From Spirochaetes bacterium GWF1_49_6 (GTDB lineage: Bacteria > Spirochaetota > Brevinematia > Brevinematales > GWF1-51-8): a stretch of 8,478 nt of DNA. Position numbers and translations under genes: made by a program. The stretch is from positions 13,614 through 22,091 of the forward strand of contig MIBD01000184.1 in NCBI GenBank assembly GCA_001829395.1, given 5' to 3'. The notes beneath the pieces are model-generated. The model searched no databases. It saw only the letters and a program-made list of their open reading frames with translations, and was not told where the DNA came from. Shown piece after piece: positions 1 to 7,628 of the stretch (its first letter is position 1; every line of letters starts with the position of its first letter).

Positions 1-3000
1 TCGACTATCCCGCAGATCACGTCGATGATAGAAACACTGCAAAAGGGACAGACGAACGATGGCGCGAAATCGTCCCCGATAGAATCCATCAACGTGGATA
101 TCCGCTCGGTAAACGTGAAACTGGGGCTGATCGGGAAAATCAGCTCCGATCTGAATATTAAGGATATCCGTCTCGAATTCAAGCCGAACCGTCTGTCGAT
201 ATTCGCCGACCTGAAAGCGAACGTGTTCCTATCGACCAATATCGAGTACCTCAATGCCGATACGAGCGTGGCGTTCGAATTTTCCGATCTTTCGAACCGT
301 GTCGGCACCGGGAAACTCGACCTGAACGATATCGATTTCGGAGGGATGAAGCTGTTTTCCCAGCAGGAACTCCGTTTTACTGTGCAGTCGAACGATATTT
401 CCTTCGATTGGGACGACCCCGCGCTTTCGAATTTTATCAAAGTTGAGAAAGACGGCCTGACCTTCAAACTGACCCGGCCATTTACGGTCGATTATAAAAA
501 ATATGCCGAGTACAACCTCTTCGAATACCTTTTCCCGACCAATCAGTATGTGATGGAAACATCGGTCTTATACCGTGATAATAAATTCAGCATGATTACG
601 GCGATAAAATCGTCCGATCTGAAGAAGACATACGGGGAACTCACCGCTTACGAGGAAAATGAACGATTTTATGTCAAGGGATATGTCGATACGCCGAAAT
701 ATGGACTCATCAAGGCGGACATCTACTTCAAGAAAGACGCGCAGCTGCCGGACGGGATTGTCGAAATGCACGACATTGCGTTCATGGACGGTTTGAAATT
801 CGGGGGTATCGCAACAGTCAACTCGGCATCCAACTCGGTTACGGCTTATGTAAAAGGGCTTCAGATGAACGGCGGGGCTATTGGGAACGCGGGCGTCACG
901 ATAACCATCCAGACCAACGGGATAGTCGATATCAAGAGCCTCAAGGGCCCCTATCAGGCGTTTGTGGACGGCGCGGTTACTAACACCGACTTCCGTATTC
1001 AAATCCGCCTCAAGGACGCTTTAGGCGCGTTCGTAGTCAAGAATATCCACATGGACTTTTTCAACCTCGGAAAGGGGAAATATAACGGAAACGTCGTGCT
1101 GTATACGAAGAACGACGTGTTTTATATCGACGGGGATTTGCAGGGATACTACGCCGGCGGAAAAATTATCGATACGACGGTCAACCTGAGTAATTCATAT
1201 CTTACCTTTCATACATTAAATTTCCCTAAAAACCAGATATTTCTCAAGGGGGGAATGGAGTTTATCAGCCCGGATAAGATGCACACCGAAATCAAGTTTA
1301 ACGGCGACCTCAACTGGGTGTACCGTCATTATCTGCCCACCAAGGGGCTTGTGACGATAGATAACGACAAGGGTACGGTAAACGGACGATTCGACCTCGG
1401 CGGACTGATCTCGGTCGGTATTTATGGTACAGGGCCGTGGCTGAACGTGGGGATCAATCTCCATTCGTACCCCATGAAGCGTTTCGATTTCCCGGGATAC
1501 CTCTCCGGGCAGGCCGATCTGCGGTTTTACGCGGGCTCGTTATGGGACGTGAAGCTCGATCTCGATTATCCGCTGGATAAGGATAACAGGTTTAAGATCG
1601 TCCTGCGTTCCGGGAAGAAAAAGGGCGGCGGCGATATTATGGTCGATCACTGCGCGCTCACCTTGAACGAGGATACGCTGCTGTCTACGACTGGATGGAT
1701 GAGCGAGGACGGGAAGCGTCTCAAGGGCAAGATCGAGTTCGTCAGGGGATTTCTCACATTCGACGCGTCGTACAACGATATATTCGGCTCGATGTCGATA
1801 CATGATTTCGGGGTAAAAGACCTGATAAAAAAAGGTCAGGATTATTATCTGACGTTGGGGATGACATTTCGGGGAAAACTCACCGACCCGGATATGCACG
1901 GGAGCGCGCTCGTCTACCAGATTGTCTCATCGCCGAACACCCCGAAAAAGACAATCCTGACTGTCGAGGATTTATCGAAGGTAAACAATGTCTATTCCGC
2001 GCAGAATCTCCGTTACTATGACCGGGACTTCTCGTTCTCCGCGAACGGGAAGATGATCATGCGGAAAGACGGGATGTACGTCAGCGCGAACGGGAAAATA
2101 TCCCTGCTCGGTTCGATCGACGGCATATACGATTTGGTGTATAACTCGAAGAACGACAACCAGACGCTATCCTACCGGATAAATTCCATCAAGATGAACG
2201 AAATTTCCATGGGCGCGATCGAGGGCGGGGTGATAGTCGACGGAAACCAGTATAAATTCTACCGGCTGGCCAACAAGAACGGCGTTAACGGCATCATCAT
2301 CGACAAGGGCGGACAGACGCAGGTCAATCTAGATATCCTGTCCGAAAAGATCTCCGGGACGATTATCTATAACGTAAAGAACAATAAGGTCGAATCCAGC
2401 GCGATCAGCCTCTCGGCGGACCTACGGCTTTTCTCATTCCTGAAGTTTCTCAGGAAAATCGACGGGAAAGCCCAGCTGAACCTGACTGCGTCGGGTTCCG
2501 GGTCGGATCCCCAGTTTAACGGGGAACTCAAGATCAGTGATTTTTCGGTGGTCATGGATTATACCAAAACCACTATACAAAACCAAAATATTACACTAAG
2601 TATCCAGAAAAGCAAGATTCTATTCAAGAATGAAATACTCCCGACAAGTTCGGGCGATATGGTAATCAACGGGTATATCGATACCAGTCATATACCCATA
2701 CCCTATATTGATTTACAGCTATCGCCCCAAAAAGATAAACTCGCCGAGTTCATCCTCGATGTCGATACTCCGCTGATGAAAATCCAGGGGAACCTCAAAG
2801 TAAACACTATCCGCATATACGGGAATCCCCCCGTACTGAATCTTACCGGAGACGTAATCGCGCAGAATATGTTCCTATCGGTGGGGCTGAACAGCGGAGG
2901 AGGCGGCGCGCCGGCGACAGACCCGTACGACCTGTTCGCGCGCCTAAAATGGAATCTGCCCATCAAGATAGGCAACGGCGTACGATTCGCGAATCAGTTG

Positions 3001-3804
3001 ATCGATACGACGCTGGTATCCGGCGAGGATTTGACGATACTCGGCTCGCTCTGGGATAACACGTTCACCCTCAAGGGCGAGGTATCGGTCACGCGGGGCA
3101 CATTCAGTTATATCGGGCGCGATTTTATGATACAGACGGGGGTCGCGAAGTTTGCCGGGAAGCCGGGATACCCGTTACCGTTTATCTCCCTCAATACGCT
3201 TTCCCGTTATAAGGACGCGGACGGGGAAAATATCGAGGTCTTTTTAACCTTCGAAGGGGATATCACCGACATCAAGCTGAAAGATTTTTACTCTATCCCA
3301 GACCGCCCGAAGAGCGATCTTTACGGGCTTCTCGGATTCGAGAACACGGCCATCAATACGACGAACGAAGCGTGGAGCGAAGTCGGCAAGAAGCTGGTCG
3401 TGAGCGGCATCGGGATGGCGGACGATATTCTGATATTCAATCCGATATCGATGGCGATGCGGAAAACACTGGGGCTGGACTTTTTTATGATACGCAGCGG
3501 TATAGTCGAAACAATGACGAAGGGGATGCTCTACGGGAGCACGAATCTCGACCCGCTCAGCCTGATCGGAGGCACCTCGTTCAGTATGGGGAAATACCTC
3601 TTCTCGAACCTTTTCCTCGAGTATGAAATCACCCTCGAGCGCGACCCGCTATCCCAACTTGGGATAAAAACGACCCATTCCGTAGGGCTTCTGTTCGATT
3701 TCTATAATTTCAATTTCGGCGGGCATTTCCAGCCGATTGTCGACGCTATAAAATCCGATAATTATGAGTTCACCTTCGAATTCAATGTCCACCAGAAATT
3801 CTAG
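1..3804 (+). CDS. tamB: TamB-like translocation/assembly module protein (5' end outside window)
   Basis: The frame is open from base 1 with no stop upstream of the first ATG (base 25), so that ATG is probably internal. TamB's usual N-terminal inner-membrane anchor is not visible, and I treat the gene as partial. The 1267 visible codons (numbered from base 1) encode mostly alternating polar/hydrophobic beta structure with few helices, as expected for the long lipid-groove fold of TamB/AsmA-like proteins that bridge the periplasm. A typical repeat is GSGSDPQFNGEL at about 832-843. The C-terminal TamB (DUF490) domain covers roughly 940-1267. It includes KGEVSVTRGTFSYIGRDF at 1025-1042, followed by QTGVAKFAG, and a late MGKYLFSNLFLEYE at 1196-1209 that resembles the conserved 'GKYL..L+..Y' tail. 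A short Gly-rich linker (SGGGGAP, 965-971) lies inside the domain. The protein ends in Phe. Position directly before bamA fits the spirochaete arrangement, where TamB is thought to work with BamA. Family assignment is strong; the exact transported substrate (lipid or outer-membrane protein) is not readable. Confidence 0.88.
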   Translation, partial: STIPQITSMIETLQKGQTNDGAKSSPIESINVDIRSVNVKLGLIGKISSDLNIKDIRLEFKPNRLSIFADLKANVFLSTNIEYLNADTSVAFEFSDLSNRVGTGKLDLNDIDFGGMKLFSQQELRFTVQSNDISFDWDDPALSNFIKVEKDGLTFKLTRPFTVDYKKYAEYNLFEYLFPTNQYVMETSVLYRDNKFSMITAIKSSDLKKTYGELTAYEENERFYVKGYVDTPKYGLIKADIYFKKDAQLPDGIVEMHDIAFMDGLKFGGIATVNSASNSVTAYVKGLQMNGGAIGNAGVTITIQTNGIVDIKSLKGPYQAFVDGAVTNTDFRIQIRLKDALGAFVVKNIHMDFFNLGKGKYNGNVVLYTKNDVFYIDGDLQGYYAGGKIIDTTVNLSNSYLTFHTLNFPKNQIFLKGGMEFISPDKMHTEIKFNGDLNWVYRHYLPTKGLVTIDNDKGTVNGRFDLGGLISVGIYGTGPWLNVGINLHSYPMKRFDFPGYLSGQADLRFYAGSLWDVKLDLDYPLDKDNRFKIVLRSGKKKGGGDIMVDHCALTLNEDTLLSTTGWMSEDGKRLKGKIEFVRGFLTFDASYNDIFGSMSIHDFGVKDLIKKGQDYYLTLGMTFRGKLTDPDMHGSALVYQIVSSPNTPKKTILTVEDLSKVNNVYSAQNLRYYDRDFSFSANGKMIMRKDGMYVSANGKISLLGSIDGIYDLVYNSKNDNQTLSYRINSIKMNEISMGAIEGGVIVDGNQYKFYRLANKNGVNGIIIDKGGQTQVNLDILSEKISGTIIYNVKNNKVESSAISLSADLRLFSFLKFLRKIDGKAQLNLTASGSGSDPQFNGELKISDFSVVMDYTKTTIQNQNITLSIQKSKILFKNEILPTSSGDMVINGYIDTSHIPIPYIDLQLSPQKDKLAEFILDVDTPLMKIQGNLKVNTIRIYGNPPVLNLTGDVIAQNMFLSVGLNSGGGGAPATDPYDLFARLKWNLPIKIGNGVRFANQLIDTTLVSGEDLTILGSLWDNTFTLKGEVSVTRGTFSYIGRDFMIQTGVAKFAGKPGYPLPFISLNTLSRYKDADGENIEVFLTFEGDITDIKLKDFYSIPDRPKSDLYGLLGFENTAINTTNEAWSEVGKKLVVSGIGMADDILIFNPISMAMRKTLGLDFFMIRSGIVETMTKGMLYGSTNLDPLSLIGGTSFSMGKYLFSNLFLEYEITLERDPLSQLGIKTTHSVGLLFDFYNFNFGGHFQPIVDAIKSDNYEFTFEFNVHQKF

Positions 3805-3833
3805 CCCTATCTTATAATAATCTGTTCAGTAAT

Positions 3834-3862
3834 TTGACCTCCTGTAAAAAATTAACTACAAT
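3834..3862 (+). promoter_or_regulatory. sigma70-type promoter for the bamA operon
   Basis: TTGACC (3834-3839) and TACAAT (3857-3862) are separated by exactly 17 bases. Each hexamer matches the sigma70 consensus at five of six positions. The surrounding 3805-3895 is conspicuously AT-rich compared with the flanking genes. Transcription would start near 3869 and give bamA a leader of about 109 nt. No hairpin-plus-U-run terminator is seen between the tamB stop and this site, so read-through from tamB is also possible. No match to a sigmaE-type envelope-stress promoter was noticed. Confidence 0.6.
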
Positions 3863-3904
3863 ATTATCCTGCGATTTTAGTATTTTAATATCTTCTAACC
3901 GGTT

Positions 3905-3954
3905 CGGGAACGCCTCTCTCCAATGTAAGAGGACGTATGACCGGGAAAGCGTCT
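3905..3954 (+). repeat. imperfect 13-base direct repeat in the bamA leader
   Basis: CGGGAACGCCTCT (3905-3917) recurs as CGGGAAAGCGTCT (3942-3954), with 11 of 13 bases identical and a 37-base period. In each copy a purine-rich Shine-Dalgarno-like run begins eleven bases after the repeat end (AGAGG at 3928, AGGAG at 3965). The rest of the 37-base unit is only about half identical, so this may be chance, an old duplication or a pair of binding sites in the RNA or DNA. The first copy also forms the left arm of the weak hairpin described separately. Confidence 0.3.
3911..3935 (+). promoter_or_regulatory. weak leader hairpin over a possible mini-ORF ribosome site
   Basis: CGCCTCT (3911-3917) can pair with AGAGG-A-CG (3928-3935): five continuous pairs, a bulged A, then two more pairs, around a ten-base loop. 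There is no U-run after it, so it is not an intrinsic terminator. If it forms, it would mask the AAGAGGA sequence just before the ATG at 3937. The stem is short and could be fortuitous. Confidence 0.22.
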
Positions 3955-3966
3955 AGTTATCTATAG
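3937..3966 (+). CDS. possible nine-residue leader peptide upstream of bamA
   Basis: ATG at 3937 is preceded by AAGAGGA (3927-3933), a reasonable but closely spaced Shine-Dalgarno. The frame reads MTGKASSYL and then stops with TAG at 3964-3966. That stop overlaps the start of the bamA ribosome binding site (AGGAG, 3965-3969), so ribosomes ending here could help or hinder bamA initiation. The peptide has no run of a single amino acid that would suggest classical attenuation. An ORF this short is expected by chance, so this is only a candidate. Confidence 0.18.
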   Translation: MTGKASSYL

Positions 3967-3969
3967 GAG
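3965..3969 (+). promoter_or_regulatory. ribosome binding site of bamA
   Basis: AGGAG lies eight bases before the ATG at 3978. It fixes that ATG as the start: the nearer ATG at 3972 is followed at once by TGA. Confidence 0.75.
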
Positions 3970-3977
3970 TGATGTGA

Positions 3978-6425
3978 ATGAAGAAAGCCCTTACCGCGAT
4001 ATTTTTACTTATCATGCCGGTATTTCTTTTCGCGAAAGCGCCGGAATTGAAAAATCCCAATATAAAAGAAATCAGGTTCGAGGGAACTATCATCACGGTA
4101 AGTTCCAACCAGATACTGAAACTCCTGCCGTTTAAAATAGGGGACGCGTTCAAGGAAAAACTCTTCAACGACGCTATTAAAACTCTCGCGGACCCGCGTC
4201 TCAGCCCGTTCAACGGCGACGTCAAAGGATATCTGAAGGATACCCCCGAAGGCGTTATTCTGACGTTTGTGCTGCATGAAAACCCGTTAATCAATAAGGT
4301 TATCTTCGAGGGAAACAACTCCATCAATAAAAGCGACCTCTCGGATATTATCCCGATTGTGGAGGGAATGCATTATAACACCGACGATAAGCTGACGTCT
4401 ATCCAGCGTATCAAGGATAAGTACCTCAATGAGGGATTTATCGAGGCGAGCGTATCCGCGAGTCTAGTCCCGGTGGATATTAAGCAGAATAAGTACGACA
4501 TGGTGTTTACCGTCAGCGAGGGTAAGAAGATAGTCGTCGAGAAAATTGAGGTCGCGGGCGCGGCCGAAGTGAATTCCGGCGAGGTCAAGGGTGTGATGAA
4601 AACGAAGGAACAGGTCTTCATCCTCCAGAGCGGTGTCCTGAATATGGAAGATTTTTACGGCGATAAAGAACGCATCGGTATGCTGTACCAGCAGAAGGGA
4701 TATCTCGATATAAAAATTACCCGTTTCGAATGGAAGATAGAGGAACTCGGGGACGATAAGCATAAAGCTATTGTGATTTATGTCGGATTGGTAGAAGGCC
4801 CCAAGTATTACGTAGGCGATATCACGATCACCAATAATGTTCTCTTCTCAGAAGAGGACCTGCTGAAATTTATCGAACTGAAACCCAACGATGTGTACGA
4901 TAAGGTAAAGATCGATATCGGCCGCTATATGATATACAATAAGTACAGCGATAACGGGTATCTTTACGCGAACGTTTCCTACCAGATGATTAAGAACCCT
5001 ACGAATTTTATGGTTGACACGGTGTTCTATATCCATGAGGGCGAACGCGCCCATATCGAATCGGTAACATTGAACGGCAACACTAAGACCAAGGATAATG
5101 TGATACTCCGCGAATTGATATTCGACGAGGGCGAGCTCTGGGTGCAGACTAAAGTCCGGCAGAGCTACGAGAAACTGGTACAGCTCCAGTACTTCGGCAA
5201 CGTGAACTTCGTCCCGCAGCCGGGGAGCGCCGAAGGGCTTGTTAATATCGATATACAAGTCGAGGAACAGCGCACCGGACTGATTACGTTCGGTATCGGG
5301 TACGGTACCGCGAGCGGATTTAACGGGACGGCGCAGATTTCGGAAAACAATTTCCTCGGCACCGGAAGAGTTGTCGCGTTTAAAGGGGAGTACGGTGAAA
5401 AGCGGCAGCTGCTGGAATTATCGTTCACCGAACCGTGGCTTTTCGATACCCCGACTTATCTGTCCATATCCTTCAGCTTTTCGCGTTACCTCTACGATAA
5501 TATCCCTGTCGACGATAATCAGGACGGTATTATAGACGGGACGAATATCAACTATGTCAGTAATAATACGGTATCGCTTCCAACGTTTATATCAACGAAC
5601 AGGTACTATAAGCAGGCCTTCTCATTCGGACTGGAAATAAAAAAACGGTTCGGAGTATACTGGGACGGATTCCTTTCGTATGGGCTTAGCCTTTACCGCG
5701 ATATGGACGCGAACTTCAAGAATCCCCTGATACTAAGCTCGACATGGCAGCCGAACACCTCGCTGTCTAATTCGCTGACGAAGGGATATACGTTTAAGAA
5801 TACATTGGGGATCGGTTTTAACTGGAACTCCACGGATCACCCGCTCAATCCGTTGCGCGGTATACTGGGTTTCCTGTATCTCTATAATAACGGCGGTCTC
5901 CTGGGCGGAGATATTCATTATATCCGCGCGAAATACGGGCTAAGCTGGTACTGGAACCCATTCTGGAAATTGGTGGTCGCGCTGCACGGTTCGGGCGAAT
6001 TTGTTATGCCGCAGTTCTACGCGCAGGCCGATGGGATGAAATTCTTCTATGATACCTCGGATATGCTCTATTTCGACGGGGTCTACGAAATGCGCGGGTG
6101 GATGAATTACCCGTACCGCGGCGAGGCTAAGGCGTTCTACAGCAGTGAACTGCGTTTCGAGATATACGGCCAGGAATTATGGGGCGTGTTCTTCCTCGAT
6201 ATGGGAAGCCTGTGGAGCAAATATACGGAGTGGACGTTCGAGCCGAATAATTACCTGTTCAGCTTCGGCTTCGGGGTAAAACTGAATATCCCGGGTCTCC
6301 CGATACGTCTTTATCTGGCGCGCAAAGGCGGATTCGATAATGATTCGATGTCATGGAAATTAGAAAAGAACCAATACCTGCTCGATAACTGGCAGGTCGT
6401 GTTCTCGATACAAGGATTATTCTAA
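3978..6425 (+). CDS. bamA: BamA, outer-membrane protein assembly factor (Omp85 family)
   Basis: This is the central subunit of the BAM complex, which folds and inserts beta-barrel proteins into the outer membrane. The 815-residue length is normal for the family. Residues 1-19 are a signal peptide (MKKA start, hydrophobic core, LFA before a likely cut at 19/20). Five POTRA domains follow at about 28-102, 104-182, 186-272, 275-355 and 358-430, visible as recurring 'I..I.+.GN...' openings, for example INKVIFEGNNSI at 105-116 and IESVTLNGNTK at 360-370. The 16-strand barrel spans about 433-815. Its loop-6 lock motif reads MRGW (705-708), a variant of the usual (V/I)RG(F/Y), with the Arg and Gly kept. 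The chain ends QVVFSIQGLF, a good C-terminal beta-signal ending in Phe. An outer loop at 508-530 carries DDNQDGIID, which looks like a calcium-binding loop. The gene probably has its own promoter, and its TAA stop overlaps the ribosome site of the next gene, which suggests translational coupling. Confidence 0.96.
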   Translation: MKKALTAIFLLIMPVFLFAKAPELKNPNIKEIRFEGTIITVSSNQILKLLPFKIGDAFKEKLFNDAIKTLADPRLSPFNGDVKGYLKDTPEGVILTFVLHENPLINKVIFEGNNSINKSDLSDIIPIVEGMHYNTDDKLTSIQRIKDKYLNEGFIEASVSASLVPVDIKQNKYDMVFTVSEGKKIVVEKIEVAGAAEVNSGEVKGVMKTKEQVFILQSGVLNMEDFYGDKERIGMLYQQKGYLDIKITRFEWKIEELGDDKHKAIVIYVGLVEGPKYYVGDITITNNVLFSEEDLLKFIELKPNDVYDKVKIDIGRYMIYNKYSDNGYLYANVSYQMIKNPTNFMVDTVFYIHEGERAHIESVTLNGNTKTKDNVILRELIFDEGELWVQTKVRQSYEKLVQLQYFGNVNFVPQPGSAEGLVNIDIQVEEQRTGLITFGIGYGTASGFNGTAQISENNFLGTGRVVAFKGEYGEKRQLLELSFTEPWLFDTPTYLSISFSFSRYLYDNIPVDDNQDGIIDGTNINYVSNNTVSLPTFISTNRYYKQAFSFGLEIKKRFGVYWDGFLSYGLSLYRDMDANFKNPLILSSTWQPNTSLSNSLTKGYTFKNTLGIGFNWNSTDHPLNPLRGILGFLYLYNNGGLLGGDIHYIRAKYGLSWYWNPFWKLVVALHGSGEFVMPQFYAQADGMKFFYDTSDMLYFDGVYEMRGWMNYPYRGEAKAFYSSELRFEIYGQELWGVFFLDMGSLWSKYTEWTFEPNNYLFSFGFGVKLNIPGLPIRLYLARKGGFDNDSMSWKLEKNQYLLDNWQVVFSIQGLF

Positions 6426-6430
6426 GGAGG
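6424..6430 (+). promoter_or_regulatory. ribosome binding site of first skp, overlapping bamA stop
   Basis: AAGGAGG shares its first two bases with the bamA TAA stop and sits eight bases before TTG at 6439. The near-perfect site and spacing decide in favour of the rare TTG start. Confidence 0.8.
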
Positions 6431-6438
6431 CGGACGCT

Positions 6439-7026
6439 TTGATAAAAGGTTGGGTGTTTGCTCCTGTTCTTCTCATCATATTTGCGGCGGCTCAAAATTT
6501 CTATGGTTTTGGGCAGATGAAGCGTCTTGTCAAAGTGGGCTATGTCGATCTGGAAGCTGTCAAAAATAATTTTCCTAATATTGAAGACATCAAGAAAAAA
6601 ATCATTGATGAAACGGCCAAGGTCGAGGCGGAGATCTCCGTTAAGCAAAAGGCCTTAGCAGCGCTCGAGAACGAGTACCAGGTCAAGTCCGCGACGATGA
6701 CTCCCGAGCAGTTGAAACTACTTGAGATGAAGATCGACGTCGCGCGGAAGGAATTAACCTACTATGTCAAATGGGGCGAGGACTATGTCGCTTCGGTCAA
6801 GGATCGTTTGATAACCCCAGTGAAGATAAAAATAAACAAGTACATCAAATTAATCAGCATCGATCAGGGATACAGCTTCGTATTCATAAAAGGGTCTGAT
6901 ATGGTGGCGTACTATGATGAAAAATATGACGTTACCGGACATATCCTTTATAAGCTGAAAGTGGATTTAAAGGACGAGAAAATGGATATATTACGCGAAT
7001 GGAAGAAAAAAAATAAAATAAAATAG
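6439..7026 (+). CDS. skp: Skp/OmpH-family periplasmic chaperone, first copy
   Basis: This is a likely periplasmic holdase that keeps newly secreted outer-membrane proteins unfolded but soluble for BamA. The 195-residue chain starts with TTG, chosen because a strong Shine-Dalgarno precedes it at ideal spacing and the following residues form a signal peptide (IKGW, then a hydrophobic stretch to about residue 22). The mature part opens with the OmpH-type strand RLVKVGYVDLEAV (29-41). Long charged helices, the Skp coiled-coil arms, cover about 45-135. The closing strand is YSFVFIKG, followed by a Lys-rich tail (EWKKKNKIK). It aligns almost without gaps to the next gene, for example VGYVDLEAVKNNFP against IGFVDVEEVVKFYP, so the pair arose by tandem duplication. 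It lies 13 bases after bamA and 29 bases before the second copy. Family is clear; whether it assembles as a trimer, alone or with its paralogue, is unknown. Confidence 0.88.
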   Translation: MIKGWVFAPVLLIIFAAAQNFYGFGQMKRLVKVGYVDLEAVKNNFPNIEDIKKKIIDETAKVEAEISVKQKALAALENEYQVKSATMTPEQLKLLEMKIDVARKELTYYVKWGEDYVASVKDRLITPVKIKINKYIKLISIDQGYSFVFIKGSDMVAYYDEKYDVTGHILYKLKVDLKDEKMDILREWKKKNKIK

Positions 7027-7043
7027 AGATTTGTATTTCGGTT

Positions 7044-7049
7044 AGGAGG
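7044..7049 (+). promoter_or_regulatory. ribosome binding site of second skp
   Basis: AGGAGG lies six bases before the ATG at 7056. It is a strong consensus site, suggesting that this copy is translated well and independently of the first. Confidence 0.75.
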
Positions 7050-7055
7050 AATTAT

Positions 7056-7598
7056 ATGAAAAAAATCATTTTTAGCCTAATGGCCATAATATTTTTAGTG
7101 AGCGGCGGGTTTGCCGGCGATGAGAATAAGAGGCTGGTACTGATAGGATTTGTCGACGTCGAGGAAGTGGTCAAGTTCTACCCCGGCATCGAGGATGTTA
7201 AGCAGAAGATCAAGGTTGAGAAGGATAAATATCAGGTCCAGATCAACAAGCTGAAGGAAGAGATCGCGATCATGGAGCAGAACTATCAGCAGAACTTCAA
7301 CTCGATGACCGACGAAGAAAAGGAACGCCGCGAGGCAGAGATACAGTATAAAAAAGAAACCCTCTACGAATATATTGACGACGCGAATAAGAAACTCGAC
7401 GCGTTGAAGGAAGAGTTGACCGGCCCTATCTATGCGAAAATCAGCGCGATTATCGAGCGGGTCAGCAAAGAAAAGGGGTATAGTTTCGTTTTTAAGAAAT
7501 CAAGTAAGGACATACTTTATGTCGATAAGGAATTTGACCTTACTCCCGATGTTATCGAACGTTTGAAGAAAGAATTGCAGTTAGAGGATAGGGATTAG
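7056..7598 (+). CDS. skp: Skp/OmpH-family periplasmic chaperone, second copy
   Basis: This is a second periplasmic outer-membrane-protein chaperone of 180 residues. It has a classical signal peptide: MKK, a hydrophobic core, and GGFA before a likely cut at 20/21. The OmpH core starts at RLVLIGFVDVEEV (26-38). It continues through long helices very rich in Lys, Glu and Gln (about 42-125), which should form the coiled-coil arms, and closes with GYSFVFKKS and a C-terminal helix. Unlike the first copy, the tail is acidic (LQLEDRD). The start is fixed by a strong AGGAGG site. The gene lies 29 bases after copy one and 30 bases before the next gene, so all are probably in one transcript. Of the two copies, this one looks closer to a typical Skp in its signal peptide and charge pattern. 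The two may be redundant, form mixed trimers, or serve different clients; the sequence does not decide. Confidence 0.9.
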   Translation: MKKIIFSLMAIIFLVSGGFAGDENKRLVLIGFVDVEEVVKFYPGIEDVKQKIKVEKDKYQVQINKLKEEIAIMEQNYQQNFNSMTDEEKERREAEIQYKKETLYEYIDDANKKLDALKEELTGPIYAKISAIIERVSKEKGYSFVFKKSSKDILYVDKEFDLTPDVIERLKKELQLEDRD

Positions 7599-7628
7599 CC
7601 GAAATTATAGAAGACCGGGGCGGTATTA

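Noticed and set aside
2893..2913. Gly-rich SGGGGAP segment in TamB as a sign of a fusion or frameshift
   Set aside because: The frame is continuous and both flanks read as TamB-like beta structure, so it is best seen as a flexible linker or loop.
3372..3626. An 84-codon plus-strand frame inside tamB
   Set aside because: It overlaps the conserved TamB C-terminal domain in another frame. Its Arg- and Asp-rich translation looks like a frame shadow.
3813..3818. A perfect TATAAT just after the tamB stop
   Set aside because: No reasonable -35 hexamer is found 16-18 bases upstream (the place holds CACCAG). The TTGACC/TACAAT pair downstream is much better.
3805..3833. Possible terminator after tamB
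   Set aside because: The stretch is AT-rich but has no GC-rich stem followed by a U-run.
3953..4327. A 124-codon minus-strand reading frame across the bamA start
   Set aside because: It lies over the bamA signal peptide and POTRA1-2, has no recognisable family features, and is explained by bamA codon use leaving few stops on the other strand.
4848..5258. A 136-codon minus-strand frame inside bamA
   Set aside because: It is fully antisense to POTRA4-5 and shows no domain or start-site support.
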